A DNA stretch of 39,165 nucleotides, taken from Acrocarpospora phusangensis (GTDB lineage: Bacteria; Actinomycetota; Actinomycetes; Streptosporangiales; Streptosporangiaceae). This document shows, piece by piece, positions 18,613 to 27,018 of the stretch (positions are counted from its first letter, which is position 1; each line of letters opens with the position of its first letter). A program made the translations under genes and the position numbers. The stretch spans positions 1-39,165 of the forward strand of contig NZ_BOOA01000074.1 in assembly GCF_016862995.1 (NCBI RefSeq). The letters are read 5' to 3'. The notes under the pieces were generated by a model. It was not told the origin of the DNA, searched no databases, and worked only from the letters and a program-made list of their open reading frames with translations.

Positions 18613-19812
18613 GTGATCTCGGAAAGGGAGCGTCAGATTTCAGACCGAGGACCGCACCGGCGTGGACCGGTGGTGCCGCCCACCCTGAACACCCTGGCCG
18701 CCTGGAGCTGGCGGGTCATCGTGACCGGGGCGCTCGTCTACCTGGTGGCGATGATCATCGCCAGGCTCAGTTTCGTCGCGCTGCCGGTGGCCATCGCCTT
18801 CCTGCTCGCCGCGTTGCTCTTCCCGCTGACCAACCGGCTGCGCGCGGCGGGGCTGCGGCCGATCTACGCGACCTGGATCACCATGCTGGTGGCCTTCGCG
18901 TTCATCATCGGCGTGGGCTTCATCATCGGCGTACGGGCCAACGACGAGTTCCCCCGCCTGGTGGCGCAGATCCAGCAGACCGCCAGGGACGCCCAGAACT
19001 GGCTGATCACCGGCCCGTTCCACCTCAAAGAGGCGCAGATCGCCGACTTCGTGGAGGAGCTCACCCGGCAGCTGGACCAGCAGCGCGGCCAGATCACCAG
19101 CACGGTGCTGACCGGCGCGACCGCGATCATCGAGGTGCTCGCCTCCATCGTGCTGCTGCTGTTCATCGCGTTCTTCCTGCTCAAGGACGGCGACCGGATC
19201 TGGGCCTGGTTCCTGCGGGCGTTCGGCTCGGCGGCCCCCCGGGTGGACCGGGCCGGCCGGGCCGCGTGGCGCACGCTCTCGCACTACGTGCTGGGCACGG
19301 TGGCGGTGGCCGCCGTACACGGCGTGATCATCGGTGTGGTGCTGGCGGGCATGCGGGTGCCGCTCTGGGCGCCCCTCGCGGTGCTGATCTTCCTGGCCAG
19401 CTTCATCCCGATCGTCGGCATCTTCTTCGCCGGCGGCGTCGCCACCCTGGTCGTCTTCGGCGCCCAGGGCTGGGTGTACGCGCTGATCTTCGTCGGCATC
19501 CTGATCGTCGAGCAGCAGCTGGAGAACCACGTGCTCCAGCCGCTCATCGTCGGCCGGGCGCTGGAGTTCCACCCGCTCGCGATCATCCTGGTGCTGGCCG
19601 TCGGCGGCGTGCTCGGCGGCATCGCCGGGGCCGCGGTGGCGGTGCCGGTGACCGCGGTCATCTACCGCGCGCTGCCGGAACTGCGCCGTGACGAGCCGCC
19701 CGCGCTGCCCCCGGCCGCCGAACCGCCACCGGAATCACCACCCGAGCCGTCACCGAAAACACCGCCCCCACCAGGCGCGGGAGACGCGGTGCCGGGCACG
19801 CCGAGCCGGTAG
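18613..19812 (+). CDS. AI-2E family transporter (membrane permease)
   Basis: A 399-residue protein of the AI-2E transporter/PerM family (formerly UPF0118). Membrane helices: about 35-50, 55-72, 90-110, then a long extracytoplasmic or amphipathic region (about 115-165), and a C-terminal bundle (about 170-195, 225-250, 255-330, 340-370). Family-typical segments include [40 protein letters not shown] and [20 protein letters not shown]. The tail after residue 370 is proline- and acid-rich. Members move small molecules or ions, not only AI-2; substrate here unknown. The GTG start has AGGGTGG upstream. The dut gene follows after 11 bp. Confidence 0.9.
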   Translation: MISERERQISDRGPHRRGPVVPPTLNTLAAWSWRVIVTGALVYLVAMIIARLSFVALPVAIAFLLAALLFPLTNRLRAAGLRPIYATWITMLVAFAFIIGVGFIIGVRANDEFPRLVAQIQQTARDAQNWLITGPFHLKEAQIADFVEELTRQLDQQRGQITSTVLTGATAIIEVLASIVLLLFIAFFLLKDGDRIWAWFLRAFGSAAPRVDRAGRAAWRTLSHYVLGTVAVAAVHGVIIGVVLAGMRVPLWAPLAVLIFLASFIPIVGIFFAGGVATLVVFGAQGWVYALIFVGILIVEQQLENHVLQPLIVGRALEFHPLAIILVLAVGGVLGGIAGAAVAVPVTAVIYRALPELRRDEPPALPPAAEPPPESPPEPSPKTPPPPGAGDAVPGTPSR

Positions 19813-19815
19813 GGT
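19810..19815 (+). promoter_or_regulatory. Candidate -10 box for leaderless dut
   Basis: TAGGGT, overlapping the upstream stop codon, ends 8 nt before the dut ATG, and no ribosome site precedes that ATG. Confidence 0.33.
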
Positions 19816-19823
19816 TTCGACTC

Positions 19824-20261
19824 ATGAGTGTCGAGGTGCTGATTCACCGGCTCGACCCCGAGCTGCCGCTCCCGTCGTACGCGCATCCCGGAGACGCGGG
19901 CGCGGACCTCTACGCGGCCGAGGACGTCGAGCTGCTGCCCGGCGAGCGGGCCGTGGTCGGCACCGGAGTGGCGATCGCGCTGCCCGACGGATACGCGGCC
20001 TTCGTGCACCCGCGCTCGGGCCTGGCCGCCCGGCACGGCGTCACGCTGGTGAACGCGCCGGGTACCGTCGACGCCGGGTACCGGGGCGAGATCCGGGTCA
20101 CGCTGCTGAACACCGACAGCAAGGAGACGATCCAGCTGCGGCGCGGCGACCGGGTGGCGCAGCTGGTCATCCAGCAGGTGGAGAAAGCGGCCTTCCACGA
20201 GGTGGAACGGCTGCCCGGCTCGGCGCGCGGCGCCGGGGGATTCGGCTCCACCGGCAGGTAA
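19824..20261 (+). CDS. dut: dUTP diphosphatase
   Basis: A 145-residue trimeric dUTPase that hydrolyses dUTP to dUMP and pyrophosphate, keeping uracil out of DNA. All five motifs are visible: [11 protein letters not shown] (20-29), II HPRSGLA (62-68), [16 protein letters not shown] (78-90, catalytic water-activating D83), [11 protein letters not shown] (107-115), [11 protein letters not shown] (135-144). Length is normal. The DUF3710 gene follows closely, as usual in actinobacteria. The start has no ribosome site, so a leaderless transcript or coupling from the AI-2E gene 11 bp upstream are both possible. Confidence 0.97.
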   Translation: MSVEVLIHRLDPELPLPSYAHPGDAGADLYAAEDVELLPGERAVVGTGVAIALPDGYAAFVHPRSGLAARHGVTLVNAPGTVDAGYRGEIRVTLLNTDSKETIQLRRGDRVAQLVIQQVEKAAFHEVERLPGSARGAGGFGSTGR

Positions 20262-20272
20262 TGAGTCAAGTC

Positions 20273-20278
20273 AAGGAG
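20273..20278 (+). promoter_or_regulatory. Ribosome site deciding the DUF3710 start
   Basis: AAGGAG lies 1 nt before a GTG at 20280 and 10 nt before the in-frame GTG at 20289. The spacing favours 20289 as the start. Confidence 0.55.
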
Positions 20279-20288
20279 TGTGAAAGAC

Positions 20289-20957
20289 GTGTTCCGACGC
20301 CGACGCGGCGCCACCGCCGAGAGCGTGGCCCCGCCCGAGACGGAACCGGCGGCCCCGGTCCGAGAGTCAGGTCCGTGGGACGCCGACGAGGGGTTTCCCA
20401 CCGCTGAACGCGTCGACCTCGGCGGCCTGCTCCTGCCCATCGGGGCCGGGTTCGAGGTCCAGCTGCAGGTGGCGGGCGACCAGATCATCGGCGCGCTGGT
20501 GCTGGTGGAGGAGAGCGCCCTGCAGGTGCACGCGTTCGCCGCGCCCAAGCGCAGCGGCATCTGGGACGAGGTCAGGGCCGAGCTCGTGCGCGAGGTCGGC
20601 GTGGCCGGCGGCACCGTGGAGGAGCGGGAGGGCCCGTTCGGGACCGAGCTCTCCGCCAAGGTGCCGCAGCAGGGCGGTGACGGCCTGCAGCCGGTCCGCT
20701 ACCTGGGCATCGACGGGCCGCGCTGGTTCCTGCGCGCGGTCGTGAGCGGCCGGGCCGCCGTCGATTCGTCCGCCGCGGCCACGCTGGAGGACGTGATCAA
20801 GGACATCGTGGTGGTCCGGGGCGACGAGCCGATGGCGCCCAAGGAGCCGATCGCGCTGCGGCTGCCCGCGGAGGCGCGGCAGGCCATGGAGCAGGAGCCC
20901 GAGCCGGAGTACTACAACCCGTTCGAGCGCGGTCCGGAGATCACCGAAATCCGGTGA
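20289..20957 (+). CDS. DUF3710 domain-containing protein
   Basis: A 222-residue actinobacterial protein of family DUF3710. Basic N-terminus (MFRRRRGATAE), then FPTAERVDLGGLLLPIGAGFEVQLQVAGDQIIGALVL in two parts typical of the family, LRAELVREVG-like central region and GIDGPRWFLRAVVSGRAA (about 150-168), with a C-terminal acidic tail ending PEYYNPFERGPEITEIR. No enzyme motifs seen. The homologue in M. tuberculosis (Rv2696c, from memory) sits next to dut in the same way. Start chosen by ribosome-site spacing. Function unknown. Confidence 0.9.
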   Translation: MFRRRRGATAESVAPPETEPAAPVRESGPWDADEGFPTAERVDLGGLLLPIGAGFEVQLQVAGDQIIGALVLVEESALQVHAFAAPKRSGIWDEVRAELVREVGVAGGTVEEREGPFGTELSAKVPQQGGDGLQPVRYLGIDGPRWFLRAVVSGRAAVDSSAAATLEDVIKDIVVVRGDEPMAPKEPIALRLPAEARQAMEQEPEPEYYNPFERGPEITEIR

Positions 20958-20991
20958 CAGGGGGCGTTGGCCCCCGGCGGCAGGCATCGCC

Positions 20992-20997
20992 TACGCT
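20992..20997 (+). promoter_or_regulatory. Candidate -10 box for the OB-fold gene
   Basis: TACGCT ends 8 nt before the ATG at 21006; there is no ribosome site. A leaderless start is likely. Confidence 0.38.
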
Positions 20998-21005
20998 GAT
21001 AAATC

Positions 21006-21392
21006 ATGACAACTCAGGAGCCCGAAAAAAGGGGCGGTCTGCGCGGCTTCTTTCGGCGACTGACCAGCAGCCAGGCCGAACTCGAGGCCGCCGAGCTGCG
21101 GGAGGACCTCGACCGGCACGGCGCGACCCCGATCGCTTCGTGCGGCGAGCGGCAACGCTTCTGCGTGGCCGGTACGCTGCGTACGGTGACGCTCCGCCCG
21201 CGCGGCGGCGCGCCCGCGCTGGAGGCCGAGCTTTACGACGGGTCGGACGTGATCGACCTGGTCTGGCTCGGCCGCCGGAGGATCGTGGGCATCGAACCTG
21301 GCCGGGTGGTCCGCGCCGAGGGTCTGGTGAGCTTCCAGGACGGCCGGAAGGTCATGTTCAACCCGCGATACGAGCTGCGCCCAGCCGGATGA
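21006..21392 (+). CDS. OB-fold nucleic acid-binding domain protein
   Basis: A 128-residue protein. The N-terminus is a basic amphipathic stretch (KRGGLRGFFRRLTSSQ), followed by an acidic helix and then an OB-fold of the tRNA_anti type (about 40-128): RFCVAGTLRTVTLRPRGG, LEAELYDGSDVIDLVWLGRRRIVGIEPGRVVRAEGLVSF in two halves, ending VMFNPRYELRP. This is the widespread actinobacterial gene between the DUF3710 and DUF3159 genes. It may bind RNA or DNA; partner unknown. The DUF3159 gene follows after 43 bp. Confidence 0.88.
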   Translation: MTTQEPEKRGGLRGFFRRLTSSQAELEAAELREDLDRHGATPIASCGERQRFCVAGTLRTVTLRPRGGAPALEAELYDGSDVIDLVWLGRRRIVGIEPGRVVRAEGLVSFQDGRKVMFNPRYELRPAG

Positions 21393-21435
21393 ACACCGGA
21401 AATTTCCGGTATTACAAGGAAACGGTGAACGACGA

Positions 21436-22137
21436 GTGAGTACCGCCGATGAGGCCGTGCCGGTGCAGCCCACCGCGACGGCGCCCCCGCAACCCGCGGA
21501 GAGCTACGACACGGTCGAGGCGGCCGTCCGGGCCCAGCTGGCGAAGGCCTTCGGCGGCAGACGCGGCACCATCGAGGCCGCCGTGCCCACGATCGCGTTC
21601 ACGCTGTCCTGGATCACCACCGCGCAGTTGCAGCTCTCGCTCATCATCAGCGGCGGCCTGGCCGCCGCTCTGCTGTTGCTGCGGATCGTGCAGCGGTCCA
21701 CGCCGCAGTTCGTGCTCAACAGCCTGTTCGGCATCGGCATCGGCGCGTTCTTCGCGCTGCGCAGCGGCAAGGCCGAGGACGCCTTCCTGCCCGGCATGCT
21801 GTGGATCGCCGTCGTCGAAGCCATCATGATCTTCTCGATCCTGGTGCGCTGGCCGTTCATGGGGTTCATGCTCGGGGCCACCAACCCGGAGGACCCGCTG
21901 GCCTGGCACCGGGACAAGGGCATCGTGAAGCTGTGCACGAAGGTGTCCTGGATCATGGTGCTGCCCGGTCTGATCAAGCTGACCGTGCAGATCCCGCTCT
22001 ACCTGGCCGGGCAGGTCTTCTGGCTGGGCATCGCCAAGGTCGCGCTCGGCTGGCCGGTCTACCTGGCCGCGCTGGCCACGGTCGGCTGGGTGCTCGCCCG
22101 GGGCCGCACGGCCGTACAGGCCCAGCCGGCGGTGTGA
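21436..22137 (+). CDS. DUF3159 family integral membrane protein
   Basis: A 233-residue membrane protein of actinobacterial family DUF3159. After a soluble N-terminal tail (1-45) with FGGRRGTIEAAVPTIAFTLS, it has about five to six hydrophobic helices (about 50-70, 72-90, 95-115, 118-135, 175-195, 200-220). The sequence SLFGIGIGAFFALRSGKAED and GKAEDAFLPGMLW resembles septation/YciB-like membrane proteins. GTG start; a GGAAA site lies rather far upstream, so the exact start is less certain. It is convergent with ceoC (7 bp between them). The conserved link to Trk genes makes a role in ion transport thinkable but unproven. Confidence 0.87.
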   Translation: MSTADEAVPVQPTATAPPQPAESYDTVEAAVRAQLAKAFGGRRGTIEAAVPTIAFTLSWITTAQLQLSLIISGGLAAALLLLRIVQRSTPQFVLNSLFGIGIGAFFALRSGKAEDAFLPGMLWIAVVEAIMIFSILVRWPFMGFMLGATNPEDPLAWHRDKGIVKLCTKVSWIMVLPGLIKLTVQIPLYLAGQVFWLGIAKVALGWPVYLAALATVGWVLARGRTAVQAQPAV

Positions 22138-22144
22138 AGCCCGG

Positions 22145-22804
22145 TCAGTGTGGGGACAGGAGCTGACCCAGCTCCTCCTCGACCTCCTGGCTGGCCACGA
22201 AGAGCAGCTCGTCGCCCGCCTCCAGGGGGTCGTCGGCCGACGGGACCAGGACCCGGCCCTCGCGCAGAATCGCCACCAGGGCCGAGTCGGTCGGCCACGG
22301 CACCGAACCGGCCCGCTGGCCGACCACCGGCGCGTCCTCCGGCAGGGTCAGCTCGACCAGGTTCGCCTGGCCCTGGCGGAAGGTCATCAGCCGGACCAGG
22401 TCGCCGACGCTGACCGCCTCCTCGACCAGGGCGCTGAGCAGGCGCGGCGTCGAGACGGCCACGTCCACGCCCCAGGACTCGTTGAACAGCCACTCGTTCT
22501 TGGGGTGGTTGATGCGGGCGACCACGCGGGGTACGCCGTACTCGGTCTTGGCGAGCAGGGAGACGACCAGGTTGACCTTGTCGTCGCCGGAGGCGGCGAT
22601 CACGACATGGCAGGCGTTGAGCCCGGCCTCGTCCAGCGCGGTGATCTCGCAGGCGTCGGCGAGCAGCCACTCCGCCCGGGGCACGCTGTCGATCTTGATG
22701 GCCTTGGGGTCGATGTCGATGAGCAGCACCTCGTGGCCGTTCTCCAGGAGCTCGGCCGCGATCGAGCGCCCCACGGCGCCGGCCCCCGCGATCGTGACGC
22801 GCAT
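22145..22804 (-). CDS. ceoC: TrkA family K+ uptake regulatory subunit (RCK), CeoC-like
   Basis: A 219-residue cytoplasmic RCK protein. TrkA-N domain with Rossmann motif GAGAVGRSIAAELLENGHEV and acidic D33 in LLIDIDP, which favours NAD(H); TrkA-C domain (about 135-219) with LVELTLPEDAPVVGQ and DPLEAGDELLFVAS. Such subunits bind nucleotides and gate a potassium channel or transporter. Its ATG overlaps the ceoB stop by one base (TGATG), so translation is coupled. No TrkH/KtrB-type membrane subunit is in the window; the KimA-like transporter next door is the visible potassium carrier. Confidence 0.92.
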   Translation of the reverse strand: MRVTIAGAGAVGRSIAAELLENGHEVLLIDIDPKAIKIDSVPRAEWLLADACEITALDEAGLNACHVVIAASGDDKVNLVVSLLAKTEYGVPRVVARINHPKNEWLFNESWGVDVAVSTPRLLSALVEEAVSVGDLVRLMTFRQGQANLVELTLPEDAPVVGQRAGSVPWPTDSALVAILREGRVLVPSADDPLEAGDELLFVASQEVEEELGQLLSPH

Positions 22805-23469
22805 CAGTTCTCCTCGTCGGGAACGCCGGACAGCACCTTGTTGACCCGTTCCATCTCGTTGCCGGCCGCGACCACGTGCAGGATGTCGCCCTCCTGGACG
22901 GCCGTGTCGTCCTTCGGCACCAGCGCCTCGCCCATGCGGTTGATGAACGCCAGCCGGGCGCCGGTGGTCAGCTCCACCTGCCGCACCGCCGTGCCGATCC
23001 AGGCCGGGTTGAAGGTCACCTCGGCCAGCACCACCGTGCCGGTCGGATCCCGCCAGAGCGGCTCGGCGCCCTCCGGCAGCACCCGGCGCAGGATCTGGTC
23101 GGCGGTCCACCGCACGGTCGCCACCGTGGGGATGCCCAGCCGCTGGTAAACCTCGGCGCGCCGGGGGTCGTAGATGCGGGCCACGACGTTGTCCACGCCG
23201 AAGTTCTCGCGGGCCACCCGGGCCGAGATGATGTTGGAGTTGTCGCCGCTGCTGACCGCCACGTACGCCTGGGCGGACTCGATCCCGGCCTCCTCCAGGA
23301 CGTCCCGGTCGAAGCCGATGCCCGTCACCCGGCGGCCGCGGAAGCCGGCCCGGAGCCGCCGGAAGGCCTGCGGGTCCCGGTCGATGATCGCGACCGAGTG
23401 GCCGTTGTCCTCAAGGATGTGCGCGAGGGTCGATCCCACCCGCCCGCACCCCATGATCACAATGTGCAT
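22804..23469 (-). CDS. ceoB: TrkA family K+ uptake regulatory subunit (RCK), CeoB-like
   Basis: A 221-residue RCK protein, first gene of the ceoB-ceoC pair. It begins MHIVIMGCGRVGSTLAHILE with Rossmann motif G-C-G-R-V-G and D33 in IIDRDP. The N-domain continues with YVAVSSGDNSNIISARVARE; the TrkA-C domain (about 135-221) has VVLAEVTFNPAWIG and AVQEGDILHVVAAG. A CGGGGAGC ribosome site lies just upstream of the ATG. It is divergent from the kimA-like gene across 112 bp, which contain a 13-bp direct repeat. The two RCK proteins probably form a mixed ring. Confidence 0.92.
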   Translation of the reverse strand: MHIVIMGCGRVGSTLAHILEDNGHSVAIIDRDPQAFRRLRAGFRGRRVTGIGFDRDVLEEAGIESAQAYVAVSSGDNSNIISARVARENFGVDNVVARIYDPRRAEVYQRLGIPTVATVRWTADQILRRVLPEGAEPLWRDPTGTVVLAEVTFNPAWIGTAVRQVELTTGARLAFINRMGEALVPKDDTAVQEGDILHVVAAGNEMERVNKVLSGVPDEEN

Positions 23470-23492
23470 GCTCCCCGCCGGTGTCGAGACGT

Positions 23493-23519
23493 CTGTGTGC
23501 CCAGTCCTGTGTGCCCAGT
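23493..23519. repeat. 13-bp direct repeat between ceoB and kimA-like gene
   Basis: CTGTGTGCCCAGT occurs at 23493-23505 and 23507-23519, a 14-bp period. It lies 24-50 bp before ceoB and 63-89 bp before the divergent kimA-like start, where it could bind a shared regulator. It could also be a chance local duplication. Confidence 0.55.
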
Positions 23520-23567
23520 ATGGCGCGCGGAAGGAGTGCCGCGTGCGCCGGGCCACGCACGGACGGC

Positions 23568-23573
23568 TAGCAT
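23568..23573 (+). promoter_or_regulatory. Candidate -10 box for leaderless kimA-like gene
   Basis: TAGCAT ends 8 nt before the GTG at 23582, with no ribosome site in between. Confidence 0.4.
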
Positions 23574-23581
23574 CATCTGAC

Positions 23582-25618
23582 GTGTCAAAAGTGACGGATT
23601 TTACCAAGCGCCTGCTGGTCGGGCGCGCATTGAGGAGCACGGAGCTGCACGGCCAGCTGCTCCCCAAGCGCATCGCGCTGCCCGTCTTCGCCAGCGACGC
23701 TCTGTCGTCCGTCGCGTACGCCCCGCAGGAGATCCTGGTCATCCTCTCGATCGCGGGAGTGGCGGCCTACCGGTTCAGCCCCTGGGTGGCGCTGGCCGTC
23801 GTCGTCATCATGCTCACCGTGGTCGCGTCCTACCGGCAGAACGTGCACGCCTACCCGAGCGGGGGCGGCGACTACGAGGTGGCCACCAAGAACCTGGGCT
23901 CCAACGCGGGGCTCACCGTGGCCAGCGCGCTGCTGGTGGACTACGTGCTGACGGTGGCCGTCTCGGTGGCCAACGGCGTCGACTACGTGGGCGCCACCAT
24001 CCCGTTCGTGGGGGAGCACAAGCCTGGGGTGGCCATCGGCATCGTGGTCGTCCTCACCATGATGAACCTGCGCGGCATCCGGGAGTCGGGGATCGCCTTC
24101 GCCATCCCGACGTACACGTTCATGGCCGCGGTCATCGCCATGATCGGCTGGGGCCTGATCCGGCTGTTCGTGCTCGGGCAGGACCTGCACGCGCCCACCG
24201 AGGGCTTCGACGTGGTGCCCGAGCAGGTGAACCTGGCCGAGTTCGCCCTGGTCTTCCTGGTGCTGCGGGCCTTCGCGTCCGGCTGCGCGGCCCTCACCGG
24301 CGTCGAGGCGATCAGCAACGGCGTGCCCGCCTTCCGCAAGCCGAAGAGTAGGAACGCGGCGACCACGCTGCTCATGATGGGCATCGTGGCCGTCACCATG
24401 TTCAGCGGCATCATCTTCCTCGGCCTCAAGTCCGGGGTCACCGTCGCCGACCCGGCCCACGTCGCGGAAGGGCTGCTCGGCACCGACGGCCGCCCGGTCG
24501 GCCCGGCCTACTACCAGGAACCGATCATCTCGCAGGTGGCCTCCGCCGTGTTCGGGGCCGACACCGTGCTGTTCATCCTGGTGTCCGCGGTCACCGCGCT
24601 GATCCTGTTCCTGGCGGCCAACACCGCCTTCAACGGCTTCCCCGTGCTCGGCTCCATCCTCGCCCAGGACCGCTACCTGCCCCGCCAGCTGCACACCCGG
24701 GGCGACCGGCTGGCCTTCAGCAACGGCATCGTCATCCTGGCCACCGCCGCCTGCCTGCTCATCTGGGCCTTCGACGCGGACGTGAGCCGCCTGCTCAACC
24801 TCTACATCGTGGGCGTGTTCGTGTCGTTCACGCTCAGCCAGACCGGCATGGTCCGGCACTGGACCCGGCTGCTGCGCACCGAGACCGACGCGAGCAAGCG
24901 GCTGCACATGATGCGGTCCCGGCTGATCAACGGCTTCGGCGCGGTCATGACCGGGGTGGTCCTGGTGGTCGTGCTGGTGACCAAGTTCACGCACGGGGCG
25001 TACATCGTCTGCGTGGCGATGCCGCTGCTGTTCCTGATGATGAAGGGCATCCGGCACCACTACGACGCGGTGGCCACCGAGCTGGCCGCGCCCGAGGGCG
25101 ATGTGGACACCTCCATGCTGCCGGCGCGTAACCACGCCATCGTGCTGGTCTCGAAGGTGCACAAGCCCACCCTGCGGGCCCTGGCGTACGCGCGGGCGAC
25201 CCGGCCCTCCACGCTGGAGGCGGTGAGCGTGGGCGTGGATCCGGACGAGTCGGCGCGGCTGCGGGAGGAGTGGGACCGGCGGGGTATCCCGGTGACGCTG
25301 AAGATCCTTGACTCGCCGTACCGGGAGATCACCCGGCCGATCCTGGACTACGTGCGCTCACTGCGCCGCCGCTCGCCGCGGGACGTGGTGACCGTCTACA
25401 TCCCCGAGTATGTGGTCGGGCGCTGGTGGGAGCACCTGCTGCACAACCAGAGCGCGCTGCGGCTCAAGGGGCGGCTGCTGTTCAAGCCGGGCGTGATGGT
25501 GACCAGCGTGCCGTGGCAGCTGGAGTCCGCCGACCGGCTGAGGGGCCGTCCCGAACCGTCCGCGCCGGGGCAGGTGCGCAGGCCGTACGGGCGTGACGAC
25601 ACTCAGCTCAAGGCATGA
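23582..25618 (+). CDS. kimA: KimA-like K+/H+ symporter (APC superfamily)
   Basis: A 678-residue potassium transporter. The N-terminal part (about 30-500) has 12 membrane helices of the APC fold; the C-terminal 170 residues are a cytoplasmic domain like that of Bacillus KimA. Residues reported as important in KimA can be matched: D39 and Y46 in SDALSSVAY, D120 in LLVDYVLTVAVS, T239 and E242 in ALTGVEAISN, by comparison with D36, Y43, D117, T230 and E233 of B. subtilis KimA as I recall them. YPSGGGDYEV and NTAFNGFP are also shared. The GTG start lacks a ribosome site. KimA in Bacillus is inhibited by c-di-AMP; control here is unknown. An RNA methyltransferase gene follows 7 bp later. Confidence 0.88.
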   Translation: MSKVTDFTKRLLVGRALRSTELHGQLLPKRIALPVFASDALSSVAYAPQEILVILSIAGVAAYRFSPWVALAVVVIMLTVVASYRQNVHAYPSGGGDYEVATKNLGSNAGLTVASALLVDYVLTVAVSVANGVDYVGATIPFVGEHKPGVAIGIVVVLTMMNLRGIRESGIAFAIPTYTFMAAVIAMIGWGLIRLFVLGQDLHAPTEGFDVVPEQVNLAEFALVFLVLRAFASGCAALTGVEAISNGVPAFRKPKSRNAATTLLMMGIVAVTMFSGIIFLGLKSGVTVADPAHVAEGLLGTDGRPVGPAYYQEPIISQVASAVFGADTVLFILVSAVTALILFLAANTAFNGFPVLGSILAQDRYLPRQLHTRGDRLAFSNGIVILATAACLLIWAFDADVSRLLNLYIVGVFVSFTLSQTGMVRHWTRLLRTETDASKRLHMMRSRLINGFGAVMTGVVLVVVLVTKFTHGAYIVCVAMPLLFLMMKGIRHHYDAVATELAAPEGDVDTSMLPARNHAIVLVSKVHKPTLRALAYARATRPSTLEAVSVGVDPDESARLREEWDRRGIPVTLKILDSPYREITRPILDYVRSLRRRSPRDVVTVYIPEYVVGRWWEHLLHNQSALRLKGRLLFKPGVMVTSVPWQLESADRLRGRPEPSAPGQVRRPYGRDDTQLKA

Positions 25619-25625
25619 TGGGGGC

Positions 25626-26867
25626 ATGTCCGAACTCCTCGAACTGACGGTTGGCCCGGTCGCGAACGGTGGCTGGTGTGTGGCCCGGCACGAGGGCCGG
25701 GTGGTCTTCGTCCGGCACGCGCTGCCGGGGGAGCGGGTCAGGTGCCGCGTCACCGAGGAGACCACCCGGTTCCTGCGCGCGGACGCGGTGGAGATCCTGG
25801 AGGCCTCCCCCGACCGCGTTCCGGCGCCCTGCCCGTTCAGCGGTCCCGGCCGCTGCGGCGGCTGCGACTGGCAGCACGCCTCGCTGGCCGCGCAGCGCCG
25901 CCTCAAGGCCGAGGTCGTCGCCGAGCAGCTGCAGCGCCTGGCCGGGATCACCCGCGACGTGGTCGTCGAGGAGGTGCCCGGCGCGGCCGGCGGCCTGGGC
26001 TGGCGTACCCGCGTGCAGTTCGCCGCCGACCGGGACGGCCGTCTCGGCCTGCGCCGCCACCGCTCGCACGAGATCGAGCGTGTGGACGAGTGCCTGATCG
26101 CCGATCCGGCCATCGAGGACCTGCGCGTCTCCACCGAGGGCTGGCGCGGCGCCGCCACGGTCGAGTTCATCGCCTCCACCGGCGGCGACCGCGCGGTCAT
26201 CGTCACCCCGAAACCCCACCGCGACGTGCGCATCCCCGACGTGGACGCGTCGGTCATGATCGACGAGGGCCGCCGCGGCACCCGGGTCCTGCAAGGCCGG
26301 GGCACCCTGGTCGAACACGTCGCCGGCCGCGACTACCGCGTCTCCGCCAGCGGCTTCTGGCAGGTCCACCCCGGCGCCGCCGCCACCCTCCAGGAGGCCG
26401 TCCTCGACTTCGCCCAGCCCAAGCCCGGCGAGTGGGCGCTCGACCTCTACTGCGGCGTCGGCCTCTTCGCCGCCGCCCTGGCCGAAGCCGTCGGCCCCGC
26501 CGGCGCCGTCCTCGGCATCGAGTCCGAACCCCCCGCCGTCCAGGACGCCCGCCACAACCTCCGCGACCTCCCGCAGGCCCAGACCGAACGCGGCAAGGTC
26601 GAGGAGGCCCTCGACCGCCTCGGCATCGAACAGGCCGACCTCGTCGTCTGCGACCCACCCCGCTCCGGCCTCGGCCGCCCGGTCGTCACCCGCATCGCCT
26701 CCCTCACCCCCTCCCGAATCGTGTACGTCTCCTGCGACCCCGCCACCCTCTCCCGCGACCTCAACTGGTTCACCGACCTCGGCTACGACCTCTCGGACCT
26801 CCGCGCCTTCGACCAATATCCGATGACCCACCACGTGGAGTGCGTGGCTTTGCTCGTCGCGCGATAA
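25626..26867 (+). CDS. Fe-S RNA m5U methyltransferase (TrmA/RlmD family, TRAM domain)
   Basis: A 413-residue SAM-dependent enzyme expected to make 5-methyluridine in rRNA or tRNA. An N-terminal TRAM domain (1-60) is followed by [4Fe-4S] ligands C69, C77, C80 and probably C156 (CPFSGPGRCGGC and DECLIAD). The Rossmann part has ALDLYCGVGLFAAALAEAVG and CDPPRSGLG; the catalytic cysteine is C370 in VYVSCDPATLSRDL, with a C-terminal HHVECVALL holding the general base glutamate. Start ATG at 25626 is preceded by GATGGGGG; another ATG 33 bp upstream, inside the kimA end, is less likely. Target RNA is not defined by sequence. Probably co-transcribed with the kimA-like gene. Confidence 0.92.
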   Translation: MSELLELTVGPVANGGWCVARHEGRVVFVRHALPGERVRCRVTEETTRFLRADAVEILEASPDRVPAPCPFSGPGRCGGCDWQHASLAAQRRLKAEVVAEQLQRLAGITRDVVVEEVPGAAGGLGWRTRVQFAADRDGRLGLRRHRSHEIERVDECLIADPAIEDLRVSTEGWRGAATVEFIASTGGDRAVIVTPKPHRDVRIPDVDASVMIDEGRRGTRVLQGRGTLVEHVAGRDYRVSASGFWQVHPGAAATLQEAVLDFAQPKPGEWALDLYCGVGLFAAALAEAVGPAGAVLGIESEPPAVQDARHNLRDLPQAQTERGKVEEALDRLGIEQADLVVCDPPRSGLGRPVVTRIASLTPSRIVYVSCDPATLSRDLNWFTDLGYDLSDLRAFDQYPMTHHVECVALLVAR

Positions 26868-26875
26868 GAAGTCGA

Positions 26876-26899
26876 CCTCGCCCACGCGTGATCGCGAGG
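26876..26899 (+). terminator. Possible terminator after the methyltransferase gene
   Basis: CCTCGC and GCGAGG flank a 12-base loop 8 bp after the stop codon. No T-run; weak stem. Confidence 0.25.
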
Positions 26900-27018
26900 A
26901 AGGCCGCCACGGTTCCCGTACGCGCGCCGGAGGCGGGCGGGTCGCAGCTCGCCCTCGATGGTTGAGGCACGGGTCAGCAGTCGATTCGGATGCCGCCAGC
27001 AGCCAGGACGAGAAGCCC

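Noticed and set aside
23470-23581. c-di-AMP (ydaO) riboswitch before the kimA-like gene
   Set aside because: Only 112 bp lie between the divergent genes and the transcript seems leaderless; too short, and none of the conserved riboswitch segments are visible.
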